From Pseudomonas sp. DNDY-54 (GTDB taxonomy: Bacteria; Pseudomonadota; Gammaproteobacteria; Pseudomonadales; Pseudomonadaceae): a stretch of DNA of 64,000 nt. Each line of letters opens with the position of its first letter. Within the stretch, counting starts at the first letter, position 1. The notes beneath the pieces were generated by a model. The model searched no databases. It saw only the letters and a program-made list of their open reading frames with translations, and was not told the origin of the DNA. The stretch covers positions 1,364,001 through 1,428,000 of the forward strand of contig NZ_CP082271.1 in assembly GCF_019880365.1 (NCBI RefSeq). The letters are read 5' to 3'. Of the stretch, positions 8,587 through 17,328 are shown piece after piece. The position numbers and the translations under genes were made by a program.

Positions 8587-9504
8587 TCAGACGCGCGGCG
8601 CAGATTGGTTATTGGTGCGATATTCCGGGCGCAGCGCGAGACCCTCTTTGAGTGCCTGTATCAGCAGGCGGACCTTCGGCAGCGGATAGCGGCGCTGGGG
8701 ATAGACGGCCCAGACCGCCGTGTTTGGGGGCTGGTTGGTTTCCAGCAGTGATACCAGCTCGCCGCGGCGCAGTGGCTCCTGGACGTAGTAGTCCGGTAGC
8801 TGACAGAGCCCGAACCCCCGAAGCGCGGCATCAAGCACCGCCTGGCCGCTGTTGCATCGCCAGTTGCCGGTCGGTTTGAAAGGATGCTCGCGACCCTCGA
8901 CCTGAAGCATCCAGGTGTCTCCCGTCCCCACCAGGCAGTTATGCCTCGCGAGTTCCGACAGCGTGTGCGGACGCCCATAGCGCTCCAGGTAGGCCGGCGC
9001 CGCGCAGAGGTACATGGCGCGTGGCGCGATGCGCATCGCCACAAGGCGCGACTCGCTGAGTCGGCCCAGGCGTATTGCCAAGTCATAGCCCTCTTGGACC
9101 AAATCCAGCGTGCGGTTCGACAGCTCGATCTCGACGCGCAACTGTGGGTGTTGCGCCATGAACTCGTTCACCAGCGGTACGATGAAGCGCTCCCCGTAGG
9201 CGACTGCTGCGGTCATGCGCAGCAGCCCGGTTGGCGCGGCGTGCAAATCACTGATGGCATGGAAGGCCTCGTCGCGCTCTTCGATGAGCCGCTGGCAGCG
9301 CGCCAGAAAGGTTTGCCCGGCTTCGGTCAGCGACACCCTCCGCGTTGTGCGGTAGAGCAGGCGCGCCTGCAAACGTTCTTCGAGGCGGGCGACCTGCCGA
9401 CTGACATGCGAAGACGAGACGCGCAGCTGTTCGGCAGCGCGCATGAAACTACCGCATTCGGCCACAGCGACGAATTCATCGAGCCCTTCCCAGCGATTCA
9501 TCAT
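8587..9504 (-). CDS. LysR-family transcriptional regulator, probable regulator of adhC-fghA
   Basis: The 305-residue protein has an N-terminal winged helix (WEGLDEFVAVAECGSFMRAAEQLRVSSSHVSRQV split over residues 4-37) and a LysR substrate-binding domain (RVEIELSNRTLDLVQEGYD and following). It is transcribed away from adhC with a 137-base gap, the usual LysR arrangement for controlling a divergent target, so it likely responds to formaldehyde stress or a related signal. Two adjacent ATG codons (9504 and 9501) are possible starts. Ligand unknown. Confidence 0.9.
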   Translation of the reverse strand: MMNRWEGLDEFVAVAECGSFMRAAEQLRVSSSHVSRQVARLEERLQARLLYRTTRRVSLTEAGQTFLARCQRLIEERDEAFHAISDLHAAPTGLLRMTAAVAYGERFIVPLVNEFMAQHPQLRVEIELSNRTLDLVQEGYDLAIRLGRLSESRLVAMRIAPRAMYLCAAPAYLERYGRPHTLSELARHNCLVGTGDTWMLQVEGREHPFKPTGNWRCNSGQAVLDAALRGFGLCQLPDYYVQEPLRRGELVSLLETNQPPNTAVWAVYPQRRYPLPKVRLLIQALKEGLALRPEYRTNNQSAPRV

Positions 9505-9641
9505 GTTCAGGCCTTTACATGGATTGACGGCGGCAGCCTCGGATTATCCCTGTGGGGCAACAATGTTTCCATGGTTGGCTCATTAACCCTGAGGGCGTCG
9601 CAAACTACACTGCGCTGCACATCCATCGCGAGTAGAGCCCC

Positions 9642-10757
9642 ATGACGATTAAATCCCGCGCGGCAGTCGCCTTTGCCCCAAACCAGCCTTTGCAAGTTGT
9701 TGAAGTGGACGTCGAGCCGCCCAGAGCCGGAGAAGTGTTGGTGCGCATTGTCGCCACAGGTGTCTGCCATACCGATGCCTATACGCTGTCTGGCGAAGAC
9801 TCTGAAGGCGTGTTTCCGTGCATTCTGGGCCACGAGGGCGGTGGCATCGTCGAGGCCGTAGGCGAGGGTGTGACCTCGGTAGCCGTCGGTGATCATGTAA
9901 TCCCGCTGTACACGGCTGAATGTCGGCAGTGCAAATTCTGCAAATCGGGCAAGACCAACCTCTGCAGCTCGGTACGCGCGACGCAGGGGAAGGGTCTGAT
10001 GCCGGATGGCACGACGCGATTTTCCTATAACGGCGAGCCCATCTACCACTACATGGGCACGTCGACATTCTCCGAATACACCGTATTGCCGGAGGTGTCG
10101 GTCGCTAAGATTCCCAAAGAAGCGCCCCTCGATAAGGTCTGCTTGCTAGGCTGTGGCGTCACGACCGGTATCGGTGCCGTGCTCAATACCGCCAAGGTGG
10201 AAGAGGGCGCCACCGTGGCAATCTTCGGCTTGGGCGGCATTGGTCTGGCAGCCATTATCGGGGCCAAGATGGCTAAGGCCAGCCGGATCATCGCCATCGA
10301 TATCAATCCATCCAAGTTCGCCATCGCCGAAGAGTTGGGCGCCACTGACTTCGTCAACCCGAAGGACCACGACAAGCCTATTCAGGAGGTCATCGTCGAA
10401 ATGACTGACGGCGGCGTGGACTATTCCTTCGAATGCGTCGGCAATGTTCAGCTGATGCGCGCCGCCCTGGAATGCGCCCACAAAGGCTGGGGCGAGTCGG
10501 TGATCATTGGTGTGGCAGGCGCCGGCCAGGAAATCAGCACCCGCCCATTCCAATTGGTGACTGGCCGCGTCTGGCGCGGCAGCGCTTTTGGTGGTGTCAA
10601 GGGCCGTACCGAATTGCCCGGCTACGTGAAGAAATCGCAGACCGGCGAGATTCCGCTGGATACCTTCATCACCCACAACATGGGGCTGGATGAGATCAAC
10701 CAGGCGTTTGACCTGATGCACGAAGGTAAAAGCATTCGAACCGTCATTCACTATTGA
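9642..10757 (+). CDS. adhC: S-(hydroxymethyl)glutathione dehydrogenase / class III alcohol dehydrogenase
   Basis: This 371-residue zinc enzyme oxidises S-hydroxymethylglutathione, formed from formaldehyde and glutathione, to S-formylglutathione with NAD. It shows the catalytic zinc region GVCHTDAYTLSG and GHEGGG, the four-cysteine structural zinc loop CRQCKFCKSGKTNLC, and the Rossmann motif FGLGGIGLAA. Class III members can also reduce S-nitrosoglutathione. fghA, the next enzyme, begins 65 bases downstream on the same strand. Confidence 0.96.
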   Translation: MTIKSRAAVAFAPNQPLQVVEVDVEPPRAGEVLVRIVATGVCHTDAYTLSGEDSEGVFPCILGHEGGGIVEAVGEGVTSVAVGDHVIPLYTAECRQCKFCKSGKTNLCSSVRATQGKGLMPDGTTRFSYNGEPIYHYMGTSTFSEYTVLPEVSVAKIPKEAPLDKVCLLGCGVTTGIGAVLNTAKVEEGATVAIFGLGGIGLAAIIGAKMAKASRIIAIDINPSKFAIAEELGATDFVNPKDHDKPIQEVIVEMTDGGVDYSFECVGNVQLMRAALECAHKGWGESVIIGVAGAGQEISTRPFQLVTGRVWRGSAFGGVKGRTELPGYVKKSQTGEIPLDTFITHNMGLDEINQAFDLMHEGKSIRTVIHY

Positions 10758-10822
10758 TCAGGTATCGCGCCGTAGCGAGCCGTGCTAAGGCGCGGCTCGA
10801 TGCGGCGGGTTGTGGAGAGCCT

Positions 10823-11668
10823 ATGAATCTCGAAAACATTTCCTGCCAGAAGAGTTTTGGCGGCTGGCACAAGCGCTACCGTCATCGTTCGAGCAGCTTG
10901 AATTGCGACATGGTATTTGCAGTGTATCTGCCACCTCAGGCCGAGCAGGGCGAGAAATTGCCGGTGCTGTATTGGCTGTCGGGACTGACCTGCACCGATG
11001 AAAATTTCATGCAGAAGGCTGGCGCGCATCGACTGGCTGCCGAACTTGGCTTGATCATAGTTGCGCCAGATACCAGCCCTCGCGGACCAGGCGTGCCGGA
11101 CGATCCCGATGCTGCCTATGACTTTGGCTTGGGCGCAGGCTTTTATCTCAACGCCACTAAAGAGCCTTGGGCAAAGCACTACCGCATGTACGATTACGTA
11201 GTGGATGAACTGCCGGCCCTGATCGAGGCGAATTTTCCGGTCTCTGACCGGCGCGGCATCAGCGGTCATTCCATGGGCGGACACGGAGCGCTGGTTTGCG
11301 CACTCAAGAATCCAGGTCGTTATCAATCACTGTCGGCGTTCGCGCCGATCGCCAATCCGGCCGATTGCCCGTGGGGCGAAAAGGCTTTCTCCGGCTATCT
11401 CGGCGACGACCGTTCACGCTGGCGCGAGTGGGATGCCTGTGCCCTGATTCCTCAGGCGCAAGGGAAACTGCCGATCCTGGTGGACCAAGGTGATCGGGAC
11501 GATTTCCTGGCGAATCAGCTTAAGCCTGATGCGCTCGAGGCGGCCGCCAAGGCAGCCGATTACCCGCTGACGCTGCGCATTCAGCCGGGCTACGATCACA
11601 GCTATTACTTCATCAGCACGTTTATCGATGACCATCTTCGCCATCATGCGAAGGCGCTCAGGTCCTGA
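10823..11668 (+). CDS. fghA: S-formylglutathione hydrolase
   Basis: FghA hydrolyses S-formylglutathione to formate and glutathione, completing glutathione-dependent formaldehyde removal. The start at 10823 follows a GGAGAG ribosome site and gives 281 residues beginning MNLENISCQKSFGGW. The esterase D features are present: YWLSGLTCTDENFMQKAG near the N-terminus, the nucleophile elbow GHSMGGHGAL, and a late Asp and His (QGDRDDF, PGYDHSYYFI). A longer in-frame reading from 10754 lacks a ribosome site. Confidence 0.96.
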   Translation: MNLENISCQKSFGGWHKRYRHRSSSLNCDMVFAVYLPPQAEQGEKLPVLYWLSGLTCTDENFMQKAGAHRLAAELGLIIVAPDTSPRGPGVPDDPDAAYDFGLGAGFYLNATKEPWAKHYRMYDYVVDELPALIEANFPVSDRRGISGHSMGGHGALVCALKNPGRYQSLSAFAPIANPADCPWGEKAFSGYLGDDRSRWREWDACALIPQAQGKLPILVDQGDRDDFLANQLKPDALEAAAKAADYPLTLRIQPGYDHSYYFISTFIDDHLRHHAKALRS

Positions 11669-11779
11669 GGTTAGCTGCGAACCCTGGGGCGCGCGTTGCT
11701 TGCGAAACTGTGACGACGCCGGTGAGGCTTTCACCTTGCTTGGTTGAATCCGCTCACAGTCCGGCCCCGCCATCAGGAC

Positions 11780-11812
11780 AAAAAAAGGCCCGACCGGTCA
11801 CCCGGTCGGGCC
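11780..11812 (-). terminator. Terminator of the OYE gene, minus strand
   Basis: A perfect 11-bp stem GGCCCGACCGG / CCGGTCGGGCC with a four-base loop is flanked at its left by seven A, which read as seven T on the minus strand. It lies 17 bases beyond the stop of the minus-strand flavin oxidoreductase. On the plus strand the tail has only three T, so it may also weakly stop fghA transcripts. Confidence 0.9.
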
Positions 11813-11828
11813 TTTCCATCGCAAGGAG

Positions 11829-12878
11829 CTAGAGCGACGGGTAATCGGTGTAGCCCTCGGCACCCTTGGCATAGAAGAGTTCTGGGCGTGGCTCATTGAG
11901 CGGCGCATCCTGACGCAGGCGCTGCACCAGGTCCGGATTGGCGATGTACGGAATGCCGAAGGCGACGGCATCGGCCTTGCCCTCCGCCAGCCAGCTGTTC
12001 GCCTGGCCCCTGGTGAAGCGTTCGTTGGCGATGTACACACCACCGAAAATCTGCTTCAGCTGTGGGCCTAAGCTGTCTTCGCCGGCTTTTTCGCGGGTGC
12101 AGATAAAGGCGATGTCGCGCTTGCCCAACTCGCTGGCGACATAGCCAAAGGTCTCGGCGCGGTTCGAATCTCCCATGTCATGGGAATCCGCTCGTGGGGC
12201 GAGATGCACGCCCACGCGGCCGGCGCCCCAGACGCTGATGGCAGCATCGGTTACTTCCAACATCAGGCGTGCGCGGTTTTCCAACGAGCCGCCGTATTGG
12301 TCGGTCCGTTGGTTGGTGCTGTCCTGCAGGAACTGGTCAAGCAGATAACCGTTGGCACCGTGGATCTCAACGCCATCGAAACCGGCCTCCCGCGCGTTCT
12401 CGGCACCCTTGCGGTACGCCTCGACGATATCGGCGATTTCTGCGGTTTCAAGTGCGCGCGGTGTCTCGTAGTCCTTCATCGGACGCACCAAGCTGACGTG
12501 ACCGGCGGGCTTGATGGCGCTCGGTGCGACCGGACGCTGGCCGTCGAGGTAAATCGGGTCGGAAATCCTGCCAACATGCCAGAGCTGAAGGATGATCTTG
12601 CCGCCCTTGGCATGGACGACGTCGGTTACTTTTTTCCAGCCCTGGATTTGTTCAGCGGACCAGATGCCGGGGGTGTCCGGGTAGCCAACACCCATCGGCG
12701 TAACCGAGGTGGCCTCGCTGATGATCAGTCCAGCATCGGCGCGCTGACTGTAATATTCCGCCATCAGGTCGCCGGGCACGCGGCCTGGCTCCGCACGGCA
12801 ACGGGTGAGCGGGGCCATGATGATGCGGTTGGCCAGCTCCAGTTCGCCAATCTTGATGGGGTCGAAAAGTGTAGGCAT
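11829..12878 (-). CDS. Old yellow enzyme family NADH:flavin oxidoreductase (XenB/NemA type)
   Basis: A 349-residue FMN-dependent alpha/beta-barrel ene-reductase. It starts MPTLFDPIKIGELELANRI and has the substrate-binding VEIHGANGYLLDQFLQ segment, the Q/D-T-D-QYGGS motif (TNQRTDQYGGSLENR), and FMN-phosphate-binding GGVYIANERFT. Enzymes of this subgroup reduce electrophilic alkenes, N-ethylmaleimide, nitrate esters and nitroaromatics with NAD(P)H. It is the second gene of an operon with an ArsR-type regulator 40 bases upstream, suggesting induction by electrophiles. The natural substrate cannot be read from sequence. Confidence 0.92.
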   Translation of the reverse strand: MPTLFDPIKIGELELANRIIMAPLTRCRAEPGRVPGDLMAEYYSQRADAGLIISEATSVTPMGVGYPDTPGIWSAEQIQGWKKVTDVVHAKGGKIILQLWHVGRISDPIYLDGQRPVAPSAIKPAGHVSLVRPMKDYETPRALETAEIADIVEAYRKGAENAREAGFDGVEIHGANGYLLDQFLQDSTNQRTDQYGGSLENRARLMLEVTDAAISVWGAGRVGVHLAPRADSHDMGDSNRAETFGYVASELGKRDIAFICTREKAGEDSLGPQLKQIFGGVYIANERFTRGQANSWLAEGKADAVAFGIPYIANPDLVQRLRQDAPLNEPRPELFYAKGAEGYTDYPSL

Positions 12879-12918
12879 AGCGATGCTGCTCCTTTACACG
12901 GTAAGGGTTCGGTGACGC

Positions 12919-13221
12919 TCAGAGTTCGTGGTCGAGGCGAGCCAGGAAGGCTTCGATGACCGATTCATTGCGCTTGAAAAAATGCCACTGGCCGACCTTG
13001 CGATTGGTGATCAAGCCGGCACGCTGCAGCGTGGCCAGATGCGCGGATACGGTCGACTGCGACAGTCCGGTGCGCTGATCGATCTGCCCGGCGCATACAC
13101 CGTTTTCCAATGAATGGTGCTGCTCGGAAAAATACCGCTCGGGTTCTTTCAGCCACCGCAGGATTTCCCGTCGCAGTGGATGAGCGAGCGCCTTGATGAT
13201 GTCATCGAGTTCGTCGGACAT
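12919..13221 (-). CDS. ArsR-family transcriptional regulator
   Basis: A 100-residue winged-helix protein: DDIIKALAHPLRREILRWL, then the recognition region GLSQSTVSAHLATLQRAGL and a beta wing NRKVGQWHFFKRNE. Its single cysteine lies in ENGVCAGQ, so it does not carry the paired metal-binding cysteines of ArsR or SmtB proper and is more likely a redox or electrophile sensor. It is cotranscribed with the flavin oxidoreductase and probably represses its own operon. Confidence 0.88.
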   Translation of the reverse strand: MSDELDDIIKALAHPLRREILRWLKEPERYFSEQHHSLENGVCAGQIDQRTGLSQSTVSAHLATLQRAGLITNRKVGQWHFFKRNESVIEAFLARLDHEL

Positions 13222-13295
13222 GGGTTCGCCTGTTTCGGTGTATCGCGATGGAGCGAACTATATATCGGGAAATTACGATGCAGGATCGAATCGCT

Positions 13296-13321
13296 CGATG
13301 ATGCTCATCATCGATATCGAT
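13296..13321. promoter_or_regulatory. Two adjoining palindromes upstream of arsR and ispF
   Basis: CGATGATG-CT-CATCATCG (13296-13313, perfect 8-bp arms) overlaps the perfect 12-base palindrome ATCGATATCGAT (13310-13321). They lie between the divergent arsR and ispF genes, about 75 bases before the arsR start. They could be operators for the ArsR regulator; this is inference from position only. Confidence 0.4.
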
Positions 13322-13409
13322 TGTTTGGCGCATGGGAAGGCGCTTCCACTTCAACCGAACGCCGGGTCCTGTAGAATCCCGGGCTGATATTTCCCCGGGT
13401 ATCCAGACT

Positions 13410-13883
13410 ATGCGTATCGGCCACGGCTATGACGTGCACCGCTTCGCCGAGGGCGCGTTCGTCACCCTCGGTGGGGTACAGATTCCACACAAGTTCGGTC
13501 TGCTCGCCCATTCGGACGGCGACGTGCTGCTGCATGCGTTGAGCGATGCTTTGCTCGGTGCCGCGGCGCTGGGTGATATCGGCAAGCACTTCCCTGACAC
13601 TGATCCCGCGTTCAAGGGTGCCGACAGCCGAATGCTGCTGCGGCATGTGCTCAAGCAAGTGCAGGCCAAAGGCTGGATAGTCGGCAATGTCGACGCCACC
13701 ATCATCGCGCAAGCGCCGAAGATGGCTCCGCATATCGAGACGATGCGAGGGCTGATCGCAGAGGACCTGCAGATCGATCTCGACCAGGTTAACGTCAAAG
13801 CCACCACCACCGAAAAGCTTGGCTTCGTTGGGCGCGAGGAGGGCATCGCCGCGCACGCCGTCGCCTTGTTGGTCAAGGCATGA
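13410..13883 (+). CDS. ispF: 2-C-methyl-D-erythritol 2,4-cyclodiphosphate synthase
   Basis: IspF closes CDP-methylerythritol phosphate to the cyclodiphosphate, step five of the MEP pathway. The ATG at 13410 gives 157 residues with the zinc and substrate motifs GHGYDVHRF (Asp/His ligands), LAHSDGDVLLHAL, GDIGKHFPDTDP and KATTTEKLGFVGR. A longer in-frame reading from 13332 has no family match. The stop overlaps the truD start. Confidence 0.97.
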   Translation: MRIGHGYDVHRFAEGAFVTLGGVQIPHKFGLLAHSDGDVLLHALSDALLGAAALGDIGKHFPDTDPAFKGADSRMLLRHVLKQVQAKGWIVGNVDATIIAQAPKMAPHIETMRGLIAEDLQIDLDQVNVKATTTEKLGFVGREEGIAAHAVALLVKA

Positions 13884-14920
13884 ACGACGACCAGTTGCTC
13901 GGTCCAAGGGCGCACGGCGAACCTTGCGGTACGGCGGTTCTCAAAGCAGTTGCCGAAGACTTCCAAGTCGATGAGGTGCTGGACATACCGCTGTCCGGCA
14001 ATGGAGAGCACCTGTGGCTCTGGGTTGAAAAGCGCAATCTCAACACCGAGGAAGCGGCTCGTCGCATCGCTCGAGCCGCTGGCATACCGGCACGCAACAT
14101 CAGTTATGCCGGCCTGAAGGATCGCCAGGCGCTGACCCGTCAGTGGTTTAGCCTGCATTTGCCCGGCAAGGCCGATCCAGCAATTGAGAAAGCTGAAGAC
14201 GAGACGCTGAGGATTCTCAGTGCGGGTCGCCATCAGCGCAAGCTCCAGCGCGGTGCGCATTCGGCCAATGGATTCACGCTGCGCCTGACCGAGCTACGCG
14301 CAGACCAGGCTGCGCTCGAGGCGCGCCTCGAGCAAATCAAGACGCACGGCGTGCCCAACTACTTCGGCTCGCAGCGGTTCGGTTTCGAGGGCAGCAATGT
14401 CTTCGGCGCACGGCAATACGCTGAGCAACAGGCGTTACCGGCGCAGCGTAATGTGCGCTCGCGATTACTCTCGGCGGGACGCAGCTATCTGTTCAATCGA
14501 GTCTTGGCCGAGCGCGTGGCGGGGCAAAGCTGGAATCAGGCACAGGTTGGGGATCTGTTGGCGTTTACCGACAGCCGCAGCTTTTTTCCAGCGGGCGACG
14601 CTGAATGCAGCGACCCACGCCTACAGGCACTGGATCTGCATCCGACTGGCCCGATGTGGGGTGCTGGCGACTCGCCTGCAACCGGTGATGTACAGGCGCT
14701 CGAGACCGCCATTGCGGAGACCGAGCCGTCAATCGCCAAGTGGCTCGCAGAAGCCGGCATGAAGCATGAACGGCGCATTCTTCGCCTCCCCATCGGCGGC
14801 TTGTCGTGGCATTATCCCGAGCCTGACATTCTGCAACTTGAATTCGTCCTGCCGACCGGATGCTTCGCCACTGCCGTGGTGCGCGAACTGGTCAGCCTGG
14901 CAGGGCAGACGGACATTTGA
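13880..14920 (+). CDS. truD: tRNA pseudouridine(13) synthase TruD
   Basis: TruD isomerises U13 in tRNA-Glu. The 346-residue protein carries the catalytic motif AGLKDRQALTRQWFS, with the nucleophilic Asp, plus NYFGSQRFG and RSYLFNRVLA of the family. The start ATG overlaps the ispF stop (ATGA) and the stop overlaps surE (TGATG), so the three genes form one tightly coupled unit. Confidence 0.96.
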   Translation: MNDDQLLGPRAHGEPCGTAVLKAVAEDFQVDEVLDIPLSGNGEHLWLWVEKRNLNTEEAARRIARAAGIPARNISYAGLKDRQALTRQWFSLHLPGKADPAIEKAEDETLRILSAGRHQRKLQRGAHSANGFTLRLTELRADQAALEARLEQIKTHGVPNYFGSQRFGFEGSNVFGARQYAEQQALPAQRNVRSRLLSAGRSYLFNRVLAERVAGQSWNQAQVGDLLAFTDSRSFFPAGDAECSDPRLQALDLHPTGPMWGAGDSPATGDVQALETAIAETEPSIAKWLAEAGMKHERRILRLPIGGLSWHYPEPDILQLEFVLPTGCFATAVVRELVSLAGQTDI

Positions 14921-15669
14921 TGCGTATTCTGATCGCCAACGACGACGGGGTGTATGCACCTGGGCTCGCCGCGCTTTATGACGCGCTGGCGGATTACGCC
15001 GAGTGCAAGGTAATTGCCCCAATCCAGGACATGAGCGGCGCTAGCAGCGCGCTGACCCTGGATCGCCCGCTTCATCCAACGACCATGCCGAATGGTTTCA
15101 TCGGTGTGAACGGGACGCCCACCGATTGCGTTCACCTGGGTATCAACGGGTTGCTCGACGAGACGCCCGACATGGTGGTGTCCGGCATCAATCTGGGCGC
15201 CAACCTGGGTGACGATGTGCTGTATTCAGGGACCGTGGCGGCGGCCATAGAGGGTCGCTTCACCGGCAAACCCGCCTTCGCGTTTTCGCTGGTGTCCCGT
15301 CTTCCAGACAATTTGCCCACTGCCGCTTATGTGGCACGCAAGCTGATCGAGAACCAAGAAACCCTCGATTTGCCGCCGCGTACTGTGCTCAGTGTCAACG
15401 TGCCCAACCTGCCGCTAGACCACATCCGTGGTATCCAACTGACCCGGCTTGGCCACCGCAGCCGGGCCAAGCCGCCGGTCAAGCAGGCAAATCCGCGCGG
15501 CAAAGACGGCTACTGGATTTCGGTGGCTGGTGACGTCGAAGACGGCGGGCCGGGAACCGATTTCCATGCCGTGATGCAGGGCTACGTGTCGATCACGCCG
15601 TTGCAGCTCGATCGGACCTTCCATGAAGCGTTCAAGGGACTCGATAACTGGCTGGAGGGGGTGCTGTGA
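14920..15669 (+). CDS. surE: 5'/3'-nucleotidase SurE
   Basis: SurE is a metal-dependent nucleotidase and exopolyphosphatase associated with stationary-phase survival. The 249-residue protein opens MRILIANDDGVYAPGL, with the paired Asp metal ligands, followed by DMSGASSALT and SGINLGANLGDDVLYSGT with the Ser and Asn ligands. The start ATG shares a base with the truD stop. It sits in the conserved surE-pcm-nlpD-rpoS neighbourhood. Confidence 0.97.
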   Translation: MRILIANDDGVYAPGLAALYDALADYAECKVIAPIQDMSGASSALTLDRPLHPTTMPNGFIGVNGTPTDCVHLGINGLLDETPDMVVSGINLGANLGDDVLYSGTVAAAIEGRFTGKPAFAFSLVSRLPDNLPTAAYVARKLIENQETLDLPPRTVLSVNVPNLPLDHIRGIQLTRLGHRSRAKPPVKQANPRGKDGYWISVAGDVEDGGPGTDFHAVMQGYVSITPLQLDRTFHEAFKGLDNWLEGVL

Positions 15670-16346
15670 ATCATCGCGGACAAGACGACCTGCTGCGTCA
15701 CGGGACGGGCATGACTTCGCAGCGAACCCGAGATCGGCTGATTCAGCGCCTGTACGAGGAGGGATTGTCTGACCCCCGCGTACTTGAGGTCATCCGGCGA
15801 ACGCCGCGCCATCTCTTCGTGGATGAAGCACTGGCACACCGTGCGTATGAAGATACCGCGCTGCCGATCGGCCATAACCAGACTATTTCCCAGCCGTTCA
15901 TGGTTGCCCGCATGAGCGAACTACTCTTGGCCAATGGCCCTCTGGACAAGGTGCTGGAGATCGGCACCGGGTCTGGATACCAGACAGCTGTGCTGGCACA
16001 ACTGGTCGAACGGGTCTTTTCGGTCGAGCGTATTCAGGCACTCCAGGACAGGGCAAAGGAGCGCCTCGTCGAACTCAAGTTGCGCAATGTTGTCTTTCGC
16101 TGGGGTGATGGCTGGGAAGGGTGGCCTGCATTGGCTCCCTACAACGGCATCATCGTTACCGCGGCGGCAGCCGACGTGCCACAAGCCCTGCTCGATCAAC
16201 TGGCTCCCGGCGGGCGGCTGGTCATTCCGGTCGGGGTTGGCGAAGTCCAGCAACTAATGCTGATTGTTCGAGAGGAAGACGGTTTTTCCCGCCATTTGCT
16301 GGACACCGTACGCTTCGTGCCGCTGCTCAATGGACCTGTAGTTTGA
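15666..16346 (+). CDS. pcm: Protein-L-isoaspartate O-methyltransferase
   Basis: Pcm methylates isoaspartyl residues in damaged proteins using S-adenosylmethionine. The AdoMet motif EIGTGSGYQTAVLA and the family block HNQTISQPFMVARM are present. I chose the GTG at 15666, which overlaps the surE stop and has GGAGG at 15654-15658 with good spacing, giving 226 residues. An ATG at 15711 would give the shorter 211-residue form that begins MTSQRTRDRL, but its ribosome site is weak. Confidence 0.95.
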   Translation: MNHRGQDDLLRHGTGMTSQRTRDRLIQRLYEEGLSDPRVLEVIRRTPRHLFVDEALAHRAYEDTALPIGHNQTISQPFMVARMSELLLANGPLDKVLEIGTGSGYQTAVLAQLVERVFSVERIQALQDRAKERLVELKLRNVVFRWGDGWEGWPALAPYNGIIVTAAAADVPQALLDQLAPGGRLVIPVGVGEVQQLMLIVREEDGFSRHLLDTVRFVPLLNGPVV

Positions 16347-16363
16347 TCTCAGCGGAAGGAAGC

Positions 16364-17299
16364 ATGAAAAACGCGTTGTTGTTGTACGCCAAGGGTATGG
16401 CCATGGGCGCCGCGGATGTGGTGCCCGGCGTTTCGGGTGGTACCGTTGCATTCATCACCGGTATTTACGACGAGCTTCTGCGCTCTATCGGCGCCGTACC
16501 AAACGCTATTCCTCCGCTGTTGAAAGGGCGTTTCGCCGAGGCATGGCGCACAGCCAATGCAACCTTCCTGTTGATCCTGTTCGCCGGCATCCTGACCAGT
16601 ATTCTCAGTCTGGCGAAATTGATCACCTACCTCCTGGAAGCACACCCGATCCCGGTCTGGTCCTTCTTCTTTGGTTTGATCCTGGTGTCGGTACATCTGA
16701 TCGGCAAGGAGATTCAGAGGCGCACGCTGTCGCGGCTAGTCAGCCTTTGCCTGGGAATCACCTTCGCTTATTGGATAACCGTGGCGGCGCCCGTGCAGTG
16801 GAGCACGAGTAGCGTCAGCCTGTTCTTTGCCGGCGCTATCGCGATCTGCGCAATGATTCTTCCCGGGATCTCCGGCAGTTTCATTCTGGTTCTGCTCGGC
16901 CTTTATCCCATCATCCTTGGCGCGGTCAAGGCACTGGACCTCGGCGTGATGATGACCTTTGCCGCCGGGTGTCTGGTTGGGCTGCTGAGCTTCGCCCGCG
17001 TCCTGGGCTGGGTATTACGTCGATGGCGCGACTTGACGTTGGCGTTCCTCACGGGGCTGATGCTCGGCTCTCTGAACAAGGTCTGGCCATGGAAAGAGAC
17101 GCTCACCTGGCGCACCAATTCACACGGCGAGCGTGTGCCGCTGCTGGAGCAGAACCTGTCTCCAAGCGCGTATGGTGATCTCACCGGGCTGGACCCGCAG
17201 CTGCTCTTAGCCATTCTTCTCGCAGCGGCAGGCATCGGGTTGGTGCTTGGGCTGGAGTGGTTCGCCGGCCGCCATCAGCCAGCCCCGCAGAGCGTTTGA
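16364..17299 (+). CDS. DUF368 membrane protein, probable undecaprenyl-phosphate translocase (PopT family)
   Basis: A 311-residue multi-pass inner-membrane protein starting MKNALLLYAKGMAMGAADVVPG. The motifs GAADVVPGVSGGT and AMILPGISGSFILVLLG are the two duplicated signature loops of DUF368. Members of this family (PopT) have been reported to recycle the lipid carrier undecaprenyl phosphate across the membrane for envelope synthesis. It lies between pcm and nlpD, 17 bases after pcm, which fits an envelope role. The assignment of activity rests on family knowledge. Confidence 0.88.
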   Translation: MKNALLLYAKGMAMGAADVVPGVSGGTVAFITGIYDELLRSIGAVPNAIPPLLKGRFAEAWRTANATFLLILFAGILTSILSLAKLITYLLEAHPIPVWSFFFGLILVSVHLIGKEIQRRTLSRLVSLCLGITFAYWITVAAPVQWSTSSVSLFFAGAIAICAMILPGISGSFILVLLGLYPIILGAVKALDLGVMMTFAAGCLVGLLSFARVLGWVLRRWRDLTLAFLTGLMLGSLNKVWPWKETLTWRTNSHGERVPLLEQNLSPSAYGDLTGLDPQLLLAILLAAAGIGLVLGLEWFAGRHQPAPQSV

Positions 17300-17328
17300 A
17301 CCGACTTGTTGATCTTAGGGAGCGAGCA

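Noticed and set aside
12180..12959. 259-codon open frame opposite the OYE gene
   Set aside because: Overlaps a clear old yellow enzyme on the other strand and shows no family motif.
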